Of a stretch of 64,000 nt of DNA, positions 1-10,023 are shown piece after piece (the first letter of the stretch is position 1; each line of letters begins with the position of its first letter). Both the position numbers and the translations under genes were made by a program. Origin of the DNA: Ramlibacter terrae (GTDB taxonomy: Bacteria > Pseudomonadota > Gammaproteobacteria > Burkholderiales > Burkholderiaceae_C); assembly GCA_013127575.1 (NCBI GenBank), contig CP053418.1, positions 4,278,001-4,342,000 on the forward strand. The letters run 5' to 3'. The notes below the pieces were generated by a model. That model saw nothing but the letters and a program-made list of their open reading frames with translations. It was not told where the DNA came from and ran no database searches.

Positions 1-80
1 GATCGTCTTGCCGGCAAGGAGCGCGCGCCGGGGTGATTGCGCGACGAAGGAGCGGAGCCATTGCATGGCCGGACTCTAGC
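1..80. other. Unassigned left edge of the window
   Basis: This is the 80-bp stretch downstream of the monooxygenase gene. No convincing coding sequence, terminator or RNA gene is visible. The plus-strand frame crossing it is an antisense shadow of the monooxygenase. Confidence 0.4.
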
Positions 81-1982
81 TCACGCCGCCCGCATGAACC
101 CGCCGAAGAACGCCGCCAGCTCTTCGTGCGCCGAGAGCGGCAGCACGTGCGCGACGTACTGGTCGGGCCGCACCACCACGAGCGCACCCTGCGCGCGATC
201 GACGCCGCGCAGGTCGAAGATGTCGGGCCCGTTCTTCAGGTCCGGGCTGAACACCTTCTCGTAATCGCACAGGCCATGCCGGCCCTTGCGCGGCAGCAGC
301 AAGCCAGGCAGCGAACGGATGTCGATGTCGGCGTGGCCCTGCTGCAGGATCGCGCGCACGTCGAAGACCGCGTCGATGTCCTGGCCGGCCCGCGTGTACT
401 TGCGCACCGGCGAATCGGGGGAATGCGCGAGGAACTCGCACAGGGCCCGCAGGCCGGCCCCGTCGCGGTCGGCGAAAGCATAGAAGCGCCAGCGGCCGTC
501 GGCCTTGCCGGCGTGGCCCAGTGCATCGGCCGCGCGTCGGTCACGCGGACCACGGACGCCGAGTGGAAGCGGGTGCCGACGACGAAGCCCCGCGCCGGGG
601 ACTGGTGCCTGTCCTCGCCGCGGATGATCGAAGGGCGGTAGTGCGTGCCCATGCCGGCGGTGAAGCGGCCGTGGCGCTCGAAGTACTGCTGGAACTCGCG
701 CGGGTCCACGCCTTCGCCGCCGCTGCTGTCGCCCTGCTTCGCGCGGTCGCTGAACATCTTGGCCCATTCGCGGTCGAAGTCGATCAGCTCCTGCGCGACC
801 ACCTGCCGCTCCTGCGAGTACGTGTGCAGCAGCTCCGGCGCGGCCTGCCCGCGCAGCACGGCCGCCAGCTTCCAGCCCAGGTTGAAGGTGTCCTGCATGG
901 AGAAGTTCATGCCCTGCCCGGCCTTGGGGCTGTGCGTATGGCAGGCATCGCCGGCGATGAAGACGCGCGGCAGCCGCGTGCCGACCTCCTGCGCCGGCAC
1001 GTCGTCGTACTTGTCGCAGATGCGCTGGCCGATCTCGTACACACCGACCACCGGGCACCTCTTTCACGTCGAGCTGGTACGGGTGCAGGATGCGCTGCGC
1101 GGCGGCCACCAGTTGCTCCAGCGTGATGCCGCGGTTGGCCACGCGCTCTTCTTCGCCGAGCTTGTCCATCTCGACGTAGAGGCGCACCAGGTAGCCGCCT
1201 TCGCGCGGGATCACCAGCAGGTTGCCGTGCGCGGACTGCACCGCCACCTTGTAGCGGATGTCCGGGAAGTCGGTCACGGCCAGCACGTCCATCACGCCCC
1301 ACGCGTGGTTGGCCGAATCGCCCACGAGCTGGCGGCCCATCGACTTGCGGACGGCGCTGCGCGCACCGTCGCAGCCCACGACGTAGCGGGCCCGCACCGT
1401 CTCGACGGCCGGCATGGGCCGGGTCGGTGCGTTCGAGCCGCACCGTGACCGGATGGTCGGCCGCGTCATCCACCGTCACGTCGACGAAGCGGCGCGCGTA
1501 GTGCGGCTCGAGCCGGCTCGGCCCATGGCGCATGGTCTCCGGGTAGAAGTCGTGCACCCGCGCCTGGTTCAGCACCACGTGCGGGAACTCGGAGAGCCCG
1601 TCCTCGGTGTCCTGCACGCGGCCATGCCGCACGATGCTGCCGGCGTCCTGCTCGCCCGGCTTCCAGAACGTCACCTCGTTGATCCAGCAGGCCTCCTTCA
1701 GCACACGCTCGCTGAAGTTGAAGGCCTCGAACATTTCCATGGTGCGGCAGGCGATGCCGTCGGCCTGCCCGAGCTGCAGCGGCCCGTCCTTCTGCTCGAC
1801 GATGCAGGTGCGGATGTCCGGGAAGGCCGCCAGCTGCGCCGCCAGCGTGAGCCCGGCCGGGCCGCAGCCCACCACCAGCACGTCGACCTCCGCCGGGACG
1901 GCATCGGTGTGGGAGGCTGCCAGCGGCGACGCATCGGCCGGTGCGGATCGCCGGGCCGGAAGCCGTTCAGGTGGAATTGCAT
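81..1982 (-). CDS. FAD-dependent aromatic monooxygenase (phenol 2-monooxygenase / 3-hydroxybenzoate 4-hydroxylase type)
   Basis: Flavoprotein hydroxylase expected to hydroxylate a phenolic substrate using NAD(P)H and O2 in the cytoplasm. An N-terminal Rossmann FAD motif VVGCGPAG lies near residue 35. The second FAD/NAD motif GCDGARSAVRK lies mid-protein, followed by GDACHTHSPKAGQGMN, the FAD-ribityl site. The C-terminus (VVVRPDQYVAHVLPLS) is the thioredoxin-like domain of the phenol hydroxylase family. The reconstructed length of about 630 residues fits that family. The frame changes near 1910, 1410, 1055 and 520, with homology continuing each time, so these are probably sequence errors. The start at 1982 (MQFHLNGFRPG) is the first Met before the FAD fold. 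It is divergent from a MarR gene, its likely regulator. Exact substrate is not determinable. Confidence 0.8.
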
Positions 1983-2019
1983 GTCTCTGCCCGTGTCAGG
2001 TGGTTTTCGCCGATTGTAC

Positions 2020-2043
2020 GCATGCTGACTACTTGCATGCTGA
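2020..2043. promoter_or_regulatory. Direct repeat in the monooxygenase/MarR divergent promoter
   Basis: The nonamer GCATGCTGA occurs at 2020-2028 and again at 2035-2043, 15 bp apart, in the 87-bp gap between the divergent monooxygenase and MarR genes. Each copy contains the palindrome GCATGC. Position and symmetry fit a MarR operator that would control both genes. This is inference from layout, with no binding data. Confidence 0.4.
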
Positions 2044-2069
2044 TTATTTTCCGCCCTAGAATCGGGGGC

Positions 2070-2534
2070 ATGAAGAAGAAGCTCGACCTGTCCGCCATGC
2101 CGGGCCACCTCGCCCGCCGCGTGCAGCAGATCGCGGTGGCGCTGTTCGCGCAGGAGCTGGCCGAGCTGAACCTCACGCCGGTGCAGTATTCGTCGCTGCA
2201 GACGGTGTGCGAGGCGCCCGGCATCGACCAGAAGACGCTGGCCACCACCATCGGCTACGACACGTCCACCATCGGCGGCGTGATCGACCGGCTGGAGGCG
2301 CGCGGGCTGGTCGTGCGCAACCTCTCGCCCGCCGACAAGCGCGTGCGGCTGGTCACCCCCACGGCGCAGGGGCAGGCCCTGCTGGACGCCGCGACGCCAC
2401 GCATGCTGCGCTGCCGGGAGCGGCTGCTCGAGCCGCTGTCGAAGACCGACCGCAAGGAGTTCATTCGCCTGATGAAGGCGCTGGTGGACGCCAACGCCGA
2501 GCTCAGCAACATCCCCAGCAGCGAGTCCGCCTGA
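2070..2534 (+). CDS. MarR-family transcriptional regulator
   Basis: A 154-residue winged-helix repressor. The DNA-binding core runs from about residue 45 to 105: LTPVQYSSLQTVCEAPG, then the recognition region TLATTIGYDTSTIGGVIDRL, then the wing VVRNLSPADKRVRLVTPT, which contains the DKR signature of the family. Flanking helices would form the dimer. The start ATG at 2070 (MKKKLDLSAMPG) follows the divergent promoter. The gene is intact. Because it is divergent from an aromatic hydroxylase, it most likely represses that gene until a phenolic ligand is present. The ligand is unknown. Confidence 0.88.
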   Translation: MKKKLDLSAMPGHLARRVQQIAVALFAQELAELNLTPVQYSSLQTVCEAPGIDQKTLATTIGYDTSTIGGVIDRLEARGLVVRNLSPADKRVRLVTPTAQGQALLDAATPRMLRCRERLLEPLSKTDRKEFIRLMKALVDANAELSNIPSSESA

Positions 2535-2556
2535 GGCCGCCGCCTAGAATCGCGGC

Positions 2557-3807
2557 ATGAGCCAGAAAGTCGATTCGAATCCCTTCCGCGGCATGCGGGA
2601 CATCCTGCCGCAGGACGTGGAACGCCGCGAGCGCGTCATCGGCCGCATCGCCGAGAACTTCGGCCGCCGCGGCTTCCACCGCATCGAAACGCCGGCGCTG
2701 GAGCGGCTCGAAGTGCTGCTCGGCAGCGAAGGCGGCGACAACGAGAAGCTGATCTTCAAGGTGCTCAAGCGCGGCGAGAAGCAGGGCGACGACAGCGGCG
2801 TCGACGCCCGGCCGACGCCGGCCTGCGCTACGACCTGACCGTGCCGCTGGCGCGCTACATCGCCGCCAACCATGCCACGCTGCCGATGCCCTTCAAGGCG
2901 ATGCAGATCGGACCTGTGTGGCGTGCCGAACGCCCGCAGAAGGGCCGCTTCCGCCAGTTCATCCAGTGCGACGTCGACATCCTCGGCATGGAAGCGCCGT
3001 ACGCCGAGATCGACGTGCTGCTGGCCGCGGGCTCCTGCCCGGAATCGATCGGCCTGCGCAACTTCACGGTGCGGATCAACCACCGCGCCATCCTCACGGC
3101 GATGTGCCAGCGCGTCGGCGTGGCGCCCGAACTGCACGGCAAGGCCCTGATCTCGCTGGACAAGCTGGACAAGATCGGCGTCGACGAAGTGCTGGCCGAG
3201 ATCGCCACGCTCGGCGCCGACACCGCGCGGCTGCGGCCGCTGCTGGAAGCGGTGAACGCCGGCGAAACCGCGCCCGCGGCTTTCGTGCGCGAGTTCGAGC
3301 TCGAGATCGACCCCGCGACCGTCGCCGAACTGCAGACCACCATCGACCGCGTGCAGGAACTGCGCACGGGCTCTGGAAGATCGCGTTCGACCCGACGCTG
3401 GTGCGTGGCATGGGCTACTACACGGGCGCGGTGTTCGAGGTGGCACATCCGGACTTCTCGTTCTCGCTCGGCGGCGGCGGCCGCTACGACAACATGGTCG
3501 GCCGCTTCCTCGGGCGCCGGTGCGCGCCTGCGGGTTCTCGGTCGGCTTCGAGCGGCTGATGCTCGCGCTGACCGACGCCGACATCTACGGCGGCGCTGCG
3601 GCCGAACGCGTGGCGGTGCTGTACGACCGGCCTGAAACCGCGTCGGCGGCGTACCGGGCGGCGGAGGCAGCGCGCGGCGAAGGCGCCATCGCCACCGTGC
3701 TGCCCAGCGAGAAGAAGCTGGGCCGGCAGATCGAGCGCCTGCGCGAGGTCGGCTGGCAGCGCGTGCAGATCGTCGGCGAAGACGGCAGCGTGCGCACGGC
3801 GGCCTAG
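2557..3807 (+). CDS. Histidyl-tRNA synthetase-like protein (class II aaRS fold, paralogue type)
   Basis: Class II catalytic domain of a HisRS. It shows the N-terminus FRGMRDILPQDVERRERV, motif 2 around GPVWRAERPQKGRFRQFIQC, a histidine-recognition segment VRGMGYYTGAVFEV, and motif 3 GGGGRYDNMVGRF ahead of a C-terminal anticodon-binding domain. The sequence QCDVDILG and the RGMGYYTG form (common HisRS has RGLDYYTG) suggest the eukaryal/alphaproteobacterial-like HisRS branch, so this may be a second HisRS. The frame changes near 2800, 3370 and 3520 and must be repaired to give about 416 residues. It starts 22 bp after the MarR gene. It may charge tRNA-His or be a specialised paralogue. Confidence 0.75.
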
Positions 3808-3814
3808 CCGCGTT

Positions 3815-5266
3815 CTAACGCACGCTCACCGACATCCGCTTCCGGGCTGGATCCTGCCAGCGCTGGAACGGTCCCAGCGCCGCGGGGTCGGCGGATTGCC
3901 GCTGCGTCGCCAGGCTGTCCTGCGCCACCACCTCGTAGCTGCGGCGATAGCGGCCCTCGCCGCGCGCCTCGCGCGCCACCAGCACCTGCCCGCCCGGCGC
4001 CCAGCCGGCGAACTCCGCATAGCCCAGTCCGGGCTGCAGCGACGCGGGCGGCAACACGTCGATCGTCCACTGCGCGCCCTGCCGCCGGAACAGCCACAAC
4101 TCCCGCCACGCTTCCAGCGGCTGGACCGCCAGCGCCAGCGCCGTGCCATCGCGGTTCAGGCTGGCGGACTGCGGCCACACCAGCGCGAAGGTGCAGCGCC
4201 GCGCCAGCGGCGCCTGCGCGCCGTGCTTCTCGTCCACCAGCAGCACGCAGGTTTCGCCGGGCCGCCCCGGCTGCGTGACGATGGCCGGACGCAGGCCGGC
4301 GGCCACGTCGGCCGTGGGAGCGACGGCGGCCCAGCGCACGGCATTCGCGCGCATCGCCGCATCGTTGTACGTGGACTGGTCGTCGTCGAGCAGGTCGGCG
4401 CGCCGCACCGAAGCGAGCTCCGCCAGCGCGCGCTGCGCCGCCGCGTCGGCGGCAACGCCTTGCCGCGCCCGCTCGTACGCGATCGTGCTCCATACCTCCA
4501 CCCGCCGCATCGCCAGCTGGTTGCGAAGATGGCCGGGCAACGCATCGCCGCCGGCCACTGGTCCAGCACCTCGGCGCGCCGCAGGTGGACGCCGTGCCGC
4601 TCCTGCGCGCGCAGGTGCGGGTCGATGCAGGCGGGCTGCGTCAGCGCCAGGGCGGCACGGGCTTGCTGCGCCGGCTGCGACGGGAGCGCCAGCACCCGCC
4701 GGAACGCGTCGCCGTCGTAGCAGATGCGCACGCGCCCTTCCTGCTCGTAGCTGGCGAATTTCACGCCGTAGCGCGAGACCACTTCGGTGCGCGGACAAGG
4801 CTTGCGACGGACGCCCGGCCGCCGCGCCCGCCGATGCCCGCTGCGCCAGCCGGTCGGCCAGCGTGCCCAACGCGTCGAGCGCCTCGCTGCCCGCTTCGCC
4901 GCGCACCACCTCGGCCGGCGCGGCCTGCAACCAGGCCGCCGCCACGCCGATGCCCAGCGCTTCGGCCCCGGGCGCTTCGCGGATGAAGCGCAGCACCGCC
5001 AGCAGCTCGGGGGCCTCCGCGGGCGCGAGCGCCGTGCGCTTGACCTGCGTCGCCTTCACGTAGCCGCCGCGCTCCCGGGCATGGTCCCACACCTGCAGGT
5101 AATCGAGGCGCTCGCCGCGCACCTCCAGCACCTCGCCCTGCCAGAGCTGCGCCTGCTGCGGCGCGCCGTCGCGCGGCGAGGCCCGCAGCACCGCGTGGTC
5201 GGTGGTGACGATGGCCGTGGTCATCGTGGCCGCGGCGGCGGCGGAGGCGATCGCGGTGGCCAGCAT
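3815..5266 (-). CDS. Hypothetical protein with N-terminal SH3-like domain
   Basis: The product begins MLATAIASAAAAATM, possibly a weak signal segment. A bacterial SH3-like region follows (TDHAVLRASPRDGAPQQAQLWQGE to GYVKATQVKR, about residues 20-75). The long remainder has no recognised domain; its C-terminal third repeats the WLFRRQGAQWTIDVLPP style of beta-rich sequence. The frame changes near 4790 and 4550. The start codon lies one base after the stop of the upstream SPFH gene and shares its GGAGG-containing ribosome site, so the two genes form an operon. A role at the envelope is plausible but not shown. Confidence 0.55.
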   Translation of the reverse strand: MLATAIASAAAAATMTTAIVTTDHAVLRASPRDGAPQQAQLWQGEVLEVRGERLDYLQVWDHARERGGYVKATQVKRTALAPAEAPELLAVLRFIREAPGAEALGIGVAAAWLQAAPAEVVRGEAGSEALDALGTLADRLAQRASAGAAAGRPSQALSAHRSGLALRREIRQLRAGRARAHLLRRRRVPAGAGAPVAAGAASPCRPGADAARLHRPAPARAGAARRPPAARRGAGPVAGGDALPGHLRNQLAMRRVEVWSTIAYERARQGVAADAAAQRALAELASVRRADLLDDDQSTYNDAAMRANAVRWAAVAPTADVAAGLRPAIVTQPGRPGETCVLLVDEKHGAQAPLARRCTFALVWPQSASLNRDGTALALAVQPLEAWRELWLFRRQGAQWTIDVLPPASLQPGLGYAEFAGWAPGGQVLVAREARGEGRYRRSYEVVAQDSLATQRQSADPAALGPFQRWQDPARKRMSVSVR

Positions 5267-5267
5267 G

Positions 5268-6521
5268 TCATTCCTCCTTCGCGGCCGTCTGCCGTGCGCC
5301 GGCAGCGCCGGGCCCGCCAAGCAGGTTGGCGCCGATGAATTCGCCGGCTGCGCCGGGCGACGCGATGATCACCTGCACCTTGTCGGAGAGCTTGTCCGCC
5401 AGCGCCTTCTGGATCAGCAGCGGGTGCCGCGTGACGAGCGCGCCTTCGCGCGCCATCTGGTCGGCGTTGGCCTGGCCCACCTTCTCCATGCGGAACACCT
5501 CGGCTTCGGCCAGCTTGCGCCGTGCGTCGGCTTCGCCGCTCGCTTCGATGCGGCGCGCCTGCGCGTTGCCTTCGGCCAGCTTCATGCGCGATTCCTTCTC
5601 GGCCTCCGCTTCCGGGCGGCGCTGCTCCACCTGCCGCTGCTTGAAGGGCAGCACGTGCTTCATCGCTTCCTCCTGCGCGCGCGCCGCGATCACCTGCTCG
5701 CGCGCCGCGGCTTCAGCGCGCACTTCTCGCTGCACGCGCTCGGCGCTGGCGTCGAGCTCGCTCGCCTTCACCTGCCGGTCCTTCAGTTCCAGCGTGTAGC
5801 GCATCTTCTGCGTCTGCAGTTCCTCGGCGATCAGCCCTTCCATGCCGCGCCGGTAGTCGGCGGGCAGGTCCACGGCCCACCAGCACGCCGCGCACCACCA
5901 CGCCGTCGGCGGCGAGCTTCGCGCGCAGGTCCGACTCCAGCACCTGCTGGATCTCGGCGCGCTTCGTCGAGAAGATCTCGCGCACGGTGTAGCGGGCGAA
6001 CACCTTGTAGACCACGCCTTGCACGGCCGGCTCGACGATCTCGCCGTCCAGTTCGGACGGCAGGTTGCGTGCCGTGGCCGCGATGCGCGCGGGGTCGAGC
6101 GCATAGCGCACCGACAGGTCGATGCCTACCGACATGCCCTCGACCGACTGCACCGGTGCGGGGCCCGTGGAGCGCGTGAGCTGGCCCGGCCGGTAGACGC
6201 GGTCGCGCAGCGAGAAAACCTGCACCGCGTGCAGCCCGGGCACCACCAGCACCGTGCCGTCGCGCCATTGCGTGACGTGGCCGGTGACCTGGTTGGTGCG
6301 CACGCCCACCTCGCCCGGCCCGGCGGTGCGCATCGGCGGATGCGCCACCAGCAGCCGGGCGACGAGCCCCGCCCCGGCGGGACCACGACCACGCGGCGGG
6401 CGCGCAGCACGCCCTCGAAGGCGCCCTCCGCGAACAGCGGGTCGGCGCCGGCGGGACGGCGAAGGGAACGCGCCAGGGCGATGCGGGTGGCGCGGGCGAT
6501 GGTCTTCAGGCGGGCGATCAC
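5268..6521 (-). CDS. SPFH/Band-7 domain protein
   Basis: A prohibitin/stomatin-like scaffold protein. The SPFH domain spans the first 250 residues (GEVGVRTNQVTGHVTQWRD and IDLSVRYALDPARIA). A long Ala/Glu/Arg-rich coiled coil follows (AERVQREVRAEAAAREQ to AEVFRMEKVGQANADQMA). Such proteins oligomerise at membranes. A GTG start at 6521 is supported by GAGGAG seven bases upstream. The frame changes near 6375 and 5880. It is the first gene of an operon with the SH3-like protein downstream. No clear transmembrane helix is visible in the reconstructed N-terminus, so membrane association is inferred from the family. Confidence 0.72.
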
Positions 6522-6553
6522 GAGGTTCTCCTCGAAGTGGAAGGGGTGGGGGA

Positions 6554-6988
6554 TCAGCAGCCGTCGTGGCCGGCGAATTCGACGGCCGGCCGGTTGGCGC
6601 CGGGCGCGGCATGGGTGGACAGCAGCAGGTAGGTCGCCTCGTCGACGTCGACCACGAAGTCCGGCAACGCGTCGCCGTCGAAGTCGGCCACCTCGCGCAC
6701 CGCGGTGTGCGTGGCATCGAACGGGCCCAGCACGTAGGTGTAGGTGTGGCCGCCGTAGGCGATGGCGTACTCCATGCCCTTGACGACGTTCTCCACGCGC
6801 AGGCTGATGCGCGTGTCGCCGAGGGCGAGCGCGTAGTCGACGCCCACTTGCGGCTCGAATGGCGCGACGCCCGCGCCGACGTCGTCGGGCAGGCCGGCGG
6901 CCCAGATCGAGGCGGCGGCCAGGCCGGCGGCGGCCACGGCGGCCAGGTCGCGCAAGGCACGCAGGGTGGTGGGGGTGGTGGCTTTCAT
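6554..6988 (-). CDS. Secreted hypothetical protein with a calcium-type DxDxD loop
   Basis: A 144-residue protein with an N-terminal hydrophobic stretch (LAAVAAAGLAAASIWAAG) that fits a signal peptide, so it is probably exported. A mature beta-rich region follows. The motif DFDGDALPDFVVDVDE resembles the calcium-binding loops of FG-GAP/VCBS repeats. The start at 6988 (MKATTPTTLRALRD) is the Met just ahead of the signal segment. It lies 33 bp upstream of the SPFH gene on the same strand. No specific function is recognised. Confidence 0.55.
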   Translation of the reverse strand: MKATTPTTLRALRDLAAVAAAGLAAASIWAAGLPDDVGAGVAPFEPQVGVDYALALGDTRISLRVENVVKGMEYAIAYGGHTYTYVLGPFDATHTAVREVADFDGDALPDFVVDVDEATYLLLSTHAAPGANRPAVEFAGHDGC

Positions 6989-7129
6989 GGCGTTCTCCGG
7001 TGGCTGTGCGATGGAGGCCATTCTTCGGAGAGCGCCGGGAGCGAACAATGCGGCCGCGGGGCCACTTCGTTCACGCCCCGGAAGAAACCTTCACGCGGCC
7101 CCGGCGGCCCGGACCGGATAATCCGCCGC

Positions 7130-7852
7130 ATGCCCCGCGTCGCCGTCATCGAGGACGATCCGCCCACCAGCCACCAGCTGGCCGGCTGGATCCGTGCCGC
7201 CCGCCCCGGCATCGAAGTCGACCAGTGGTTCACGCGCGACGAGGCCGAGGCGGCGCTGGCGCGCGAGGCCTACGACGTCGTGCTGCTCGACATCGAGCTG
7301 GGCCGCGAGCGCCATGCCGGCGTGGCCCTGATCAACGCCATCAACAAGCAGGGCCGGGGCGTGCCGGTGCTGGTGGTGTCGGCGATGCCCGCCGCCATCT
7401 ACCGCAGCATCATGAAGGCGCTGGACGCCCGGGACTACCTGCAGAAGACCACCTTCGAGGAAGCCGACTTCATCGAGACCTTCCTCGAGATCCTGCGGGT
7501 GGCGCGCGAGCGCAAGGCGCAGCAGGCGCCGCCCGCCGCGGGCGCCGGTGAACTGGCGCTCGACCCGCTCTGGCAGCGCACGCCGATGTGGCGCGGCGAG
7601 CGCATCAACCTGCCCCTGACGGCGCAGCGCATCCTCGCCACCCTGTACCAGCGCCGCGGCGACATCGTTTCGTACGACGAGCTGTTCGACGTGGTCAAGA
7701 GCGGGCGCAACCGCGACAACGTGCGCAAGCACGTCAGCACCATCCGCGATGCGTTCCGCGAGGTGGACCCGGCGTTCGAGGGCATCGAGAACATCCCGAT
7801 GCGCGGCTTCCGCTGGGCCGACCCGCAGCCCGCGCGGAAGCCGAAGCCGTGA
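7130..7852 (+). CDS. Two-component response regulator, OmpR-like
   Basis: An intact 240-residue response regulator. The receiver domain has the acidic pocket VIEDD (residues 6-10), the phospho-acceptor Asp in VVLLDIEL, and VVSAM and DYLQKTT for the conserved Thr/Ser and Lys positions. The C-terminal half is a winged helix (LPLTAQRILATLYQRRGDIVSYDELFD to IPMRGFRW) of the transcriptional-regulator type. Its stop overlaps the GTG start of the histidine kinase gene by GTGA, so the two are translationally coupled. It is divergent from the exported protein at 6988. Target genes are unknown. Confidence 0.88.
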   Translation: MPRVAVIEDDPPTSHQLAGWIRAARPGIEVDQWFTRDEAEAALAREAYDVVLLDIELGRERHAGVALINAINKQGRGVPVLVVSAMPAAIYRSIMKALDARDYLQKTTFEEADFIETFLEILRVARERKAQQAPPAAGAGELALDPLWQRTPMWRGERINLPLTAQRILATLYQRRGDIVSYDELFDVVKSGRNRDNVRKHVSTIRDAFREVDPAFEGIENIPMRGFRWADPQPARKPKP

Positions 7853-9941
7853 AGCTGCCCGAGCTGGCGCTGCCGCGGCTCGACATGCCGCGGCTGGGGC
7901 TGGCGTCGTTTCGCCGGCGGCTGCTGTTCCGCGGCGTGTTCCTGCTGCTGGCACTGGCGACGCTGGCGCTGGCCGTCGTGCTGCTGCAGGACGAGAAGGA
8001 GCGCAGCTACCGCAGCTACCAGCAGGGCTTTCGCAAGACGCAGGCCGAACTGATGGCGCGGCTGCGGCATCCGGCCGGCCTGCTGGCGCTGATGAACCCG
8101 CGCGCCCGGGGCGCGGTGACGCCGCTGCGGCCGCTGGTGCTGCCGTACGCGGCCCTCGATTTCGACGACCAGAACAAGGCGCAGCAGGCGGTGGAGATGG
8201 CCGGCTGCTCGGTGCGCTACCCGGACGGCAGCGCGCTGTGCGCCGCCGTCGGCGCGAACGCCTATGCCGGCGGCTTCATCTACGGTGGGCAGCCTGCGCG
8301 CCGGCGACCTGGTGGCGCGCGAGCCGGGCGAACTCGACGTGGCCACCGTGCACCGCGTCCGCATCCAGCTCGAGATGCGCGGCGAAGTGCAGTCGTGGAT
8401 CGCGCCCTTCGAGCGGATTTCGCTGCGCGGCGAGCCGCTGGTGCGCGGACGCCTCACCGCCTTTGCGGCCGGCGACGGCCCGGTCCTCGCCGCCGACGCG
8501 CGGCCGCTGCGCGACTTCCGCGGATTCCTGTGGCAAAGCGCAACCTGCTCCGCCGGCGGCGAGCCGCCCGACTGCGCCCGGCAGGTGTTCTATTCGATCC
8601 GGCTGCCGGTGCAGGCCTTCCGCGAAGCGCTGTTCTCCAAACCGCAGCCCCCGGCCGCCGTCCGACCTCGACCGCATCCGCCTGCACGTGCAGGTGCTGG
8701 CGCCCGGCGAAGGGCCGCCGCTGTTCGACAGCAATGCGCCCGACGCCATCGCGCCGCCCACGCTGGACGACTGGCGCAGGCGCTGCAGCCGGGCGAGACG
8801 CTCTCCCTCGTGAGCGAGGACGCGCCCCTCGCCGCCTCGCTCGTGCTCAAGGGCCACGACGAGGGCTCCGGGCGCACGTCGCCGCTGATCCTGCGCCTGA
8901 TCGACCGCCTGCCGGTGGCCGTGCGGCAAGGGCCGCTGCAGGGCCAGGAAACCATCGTCACGCCCATCGGCAGCTACGAGGCGCGGCTGACCGGCGATGC
9001 GCGCGGCATCGACCGCGGCCTCGGCGTGATCGCCACCCGCATGTCGTGGTACGTGGCCGCCATGCTGGGGGCGATCGTGCTGGCCTGGCTGGTCATCGAG
9101 ATCGGCGTGATCCGCCGCATCGCGGTGCTGACGCGGCGCGCGGCGGCCGTGTCGTACAACGTGCAGAAAGACGCGGCCGGCGGCGCCCGCATCGGGCAAC
9201 TGGACGTGTCCGACCTGCGCGGCTCCGACGAGCTGGGCATCTCGGCCGGCGGCCTGTCGGACCTGCTGGAACGCGTCAAGGGCGACGTGCAGCGCGAGGA
9301 GCTGCGGGCGCAGCGCGAGCGCGACACGCTGCAGGCCGTCGGCCACGAGCTGCTGTCGCCGCTGCAGTCGCTGATGGTGCTGCACCCGCATCCCGACGAT
9401 CCGGCGCACCGCTACGTGCAGCGGATGCAGCAAGCGGTGCGCGTGCTCTATGGCCGGCGTCGCCCAGCGAAGCCCCGGCCGCGGCGCAGCTCGAGCTGGC
9501 GCCGCTCGACCTCGACCGCTTCCTGCGGCACGTGGCGGACAACGCGCAGTTCGCGGGCGTGGCCGACGTGCGCTTCGACGCGCGCGGCGAGCCGGTCGGC
9601 GTGCGGGCCGACGAGTTCTCGCTGGAGGACGTGGTGACGCACATCCTGCGCAATGCGGACCGGCATCGCACGCCCGGCACCCCGGTCACGCTGACGCTCG
9701 AACGCACCGATGGCAGGCGGTGATCGGCATCGCCAATGAAGGCGCCGCGATTCCCACCGAGCGGCTGGAGCGCATCTTCGACTACGGCGTGACGGAAGCC
9801 GGCGCGGCGGAAGGTTCGGCGCGGCGCGGGCAGGGCCTGTTCGTCGCGCGCACCTACCTCGCCAAGATGGGCGGCACGGTGCGGGCGCGGAACGTGCCCG
9901 GCGGCGTCCGCTTCGAGCTGGCGTTGCCGCTGGCGGGCTGA
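7849..9941 (+). CDS. Membrane sensor histidine kinase
   Basis: Partner of the preceding response regulator. A first membrane helix lies near residues 25-45 (LFRGVFLLLALATLALAVVL). A periplasmic sensor region follows, then a second helix (AAMLGAIVLAWLVIEIGVI) and a HAMP-like linker. The H-box is AVGHELLSPLQSL, with the phospho-accepting His. The ATPase part shows an N-box-like ILRNADRHR and a G-box-like RRGQGLFVARTY. The frame changes near 8285, 8665, 8775, 9450 and 9715, and the reading resumes with good homology each time. The GTG start at 7849 overlaps the regulator stop. Stimulus unknown. Confidence 0.82.
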
Positions 9942-10023
9942 GCGCGCGGGGGCTTGCGCCCGGCCCGCCCCCGGTGAATGATGGCCGACGGCATCCGCCG
10001 GTCACCAGCGAAGGGACGCGAAC

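Noticed and set aside
81..1982. Calling the monooxygenase and other broken core genes pseudogenes
   Set aside because: Breaks are single-base and homology continues on both sides. Essential genes are equally affected, so sequence error is the simpler explanation.
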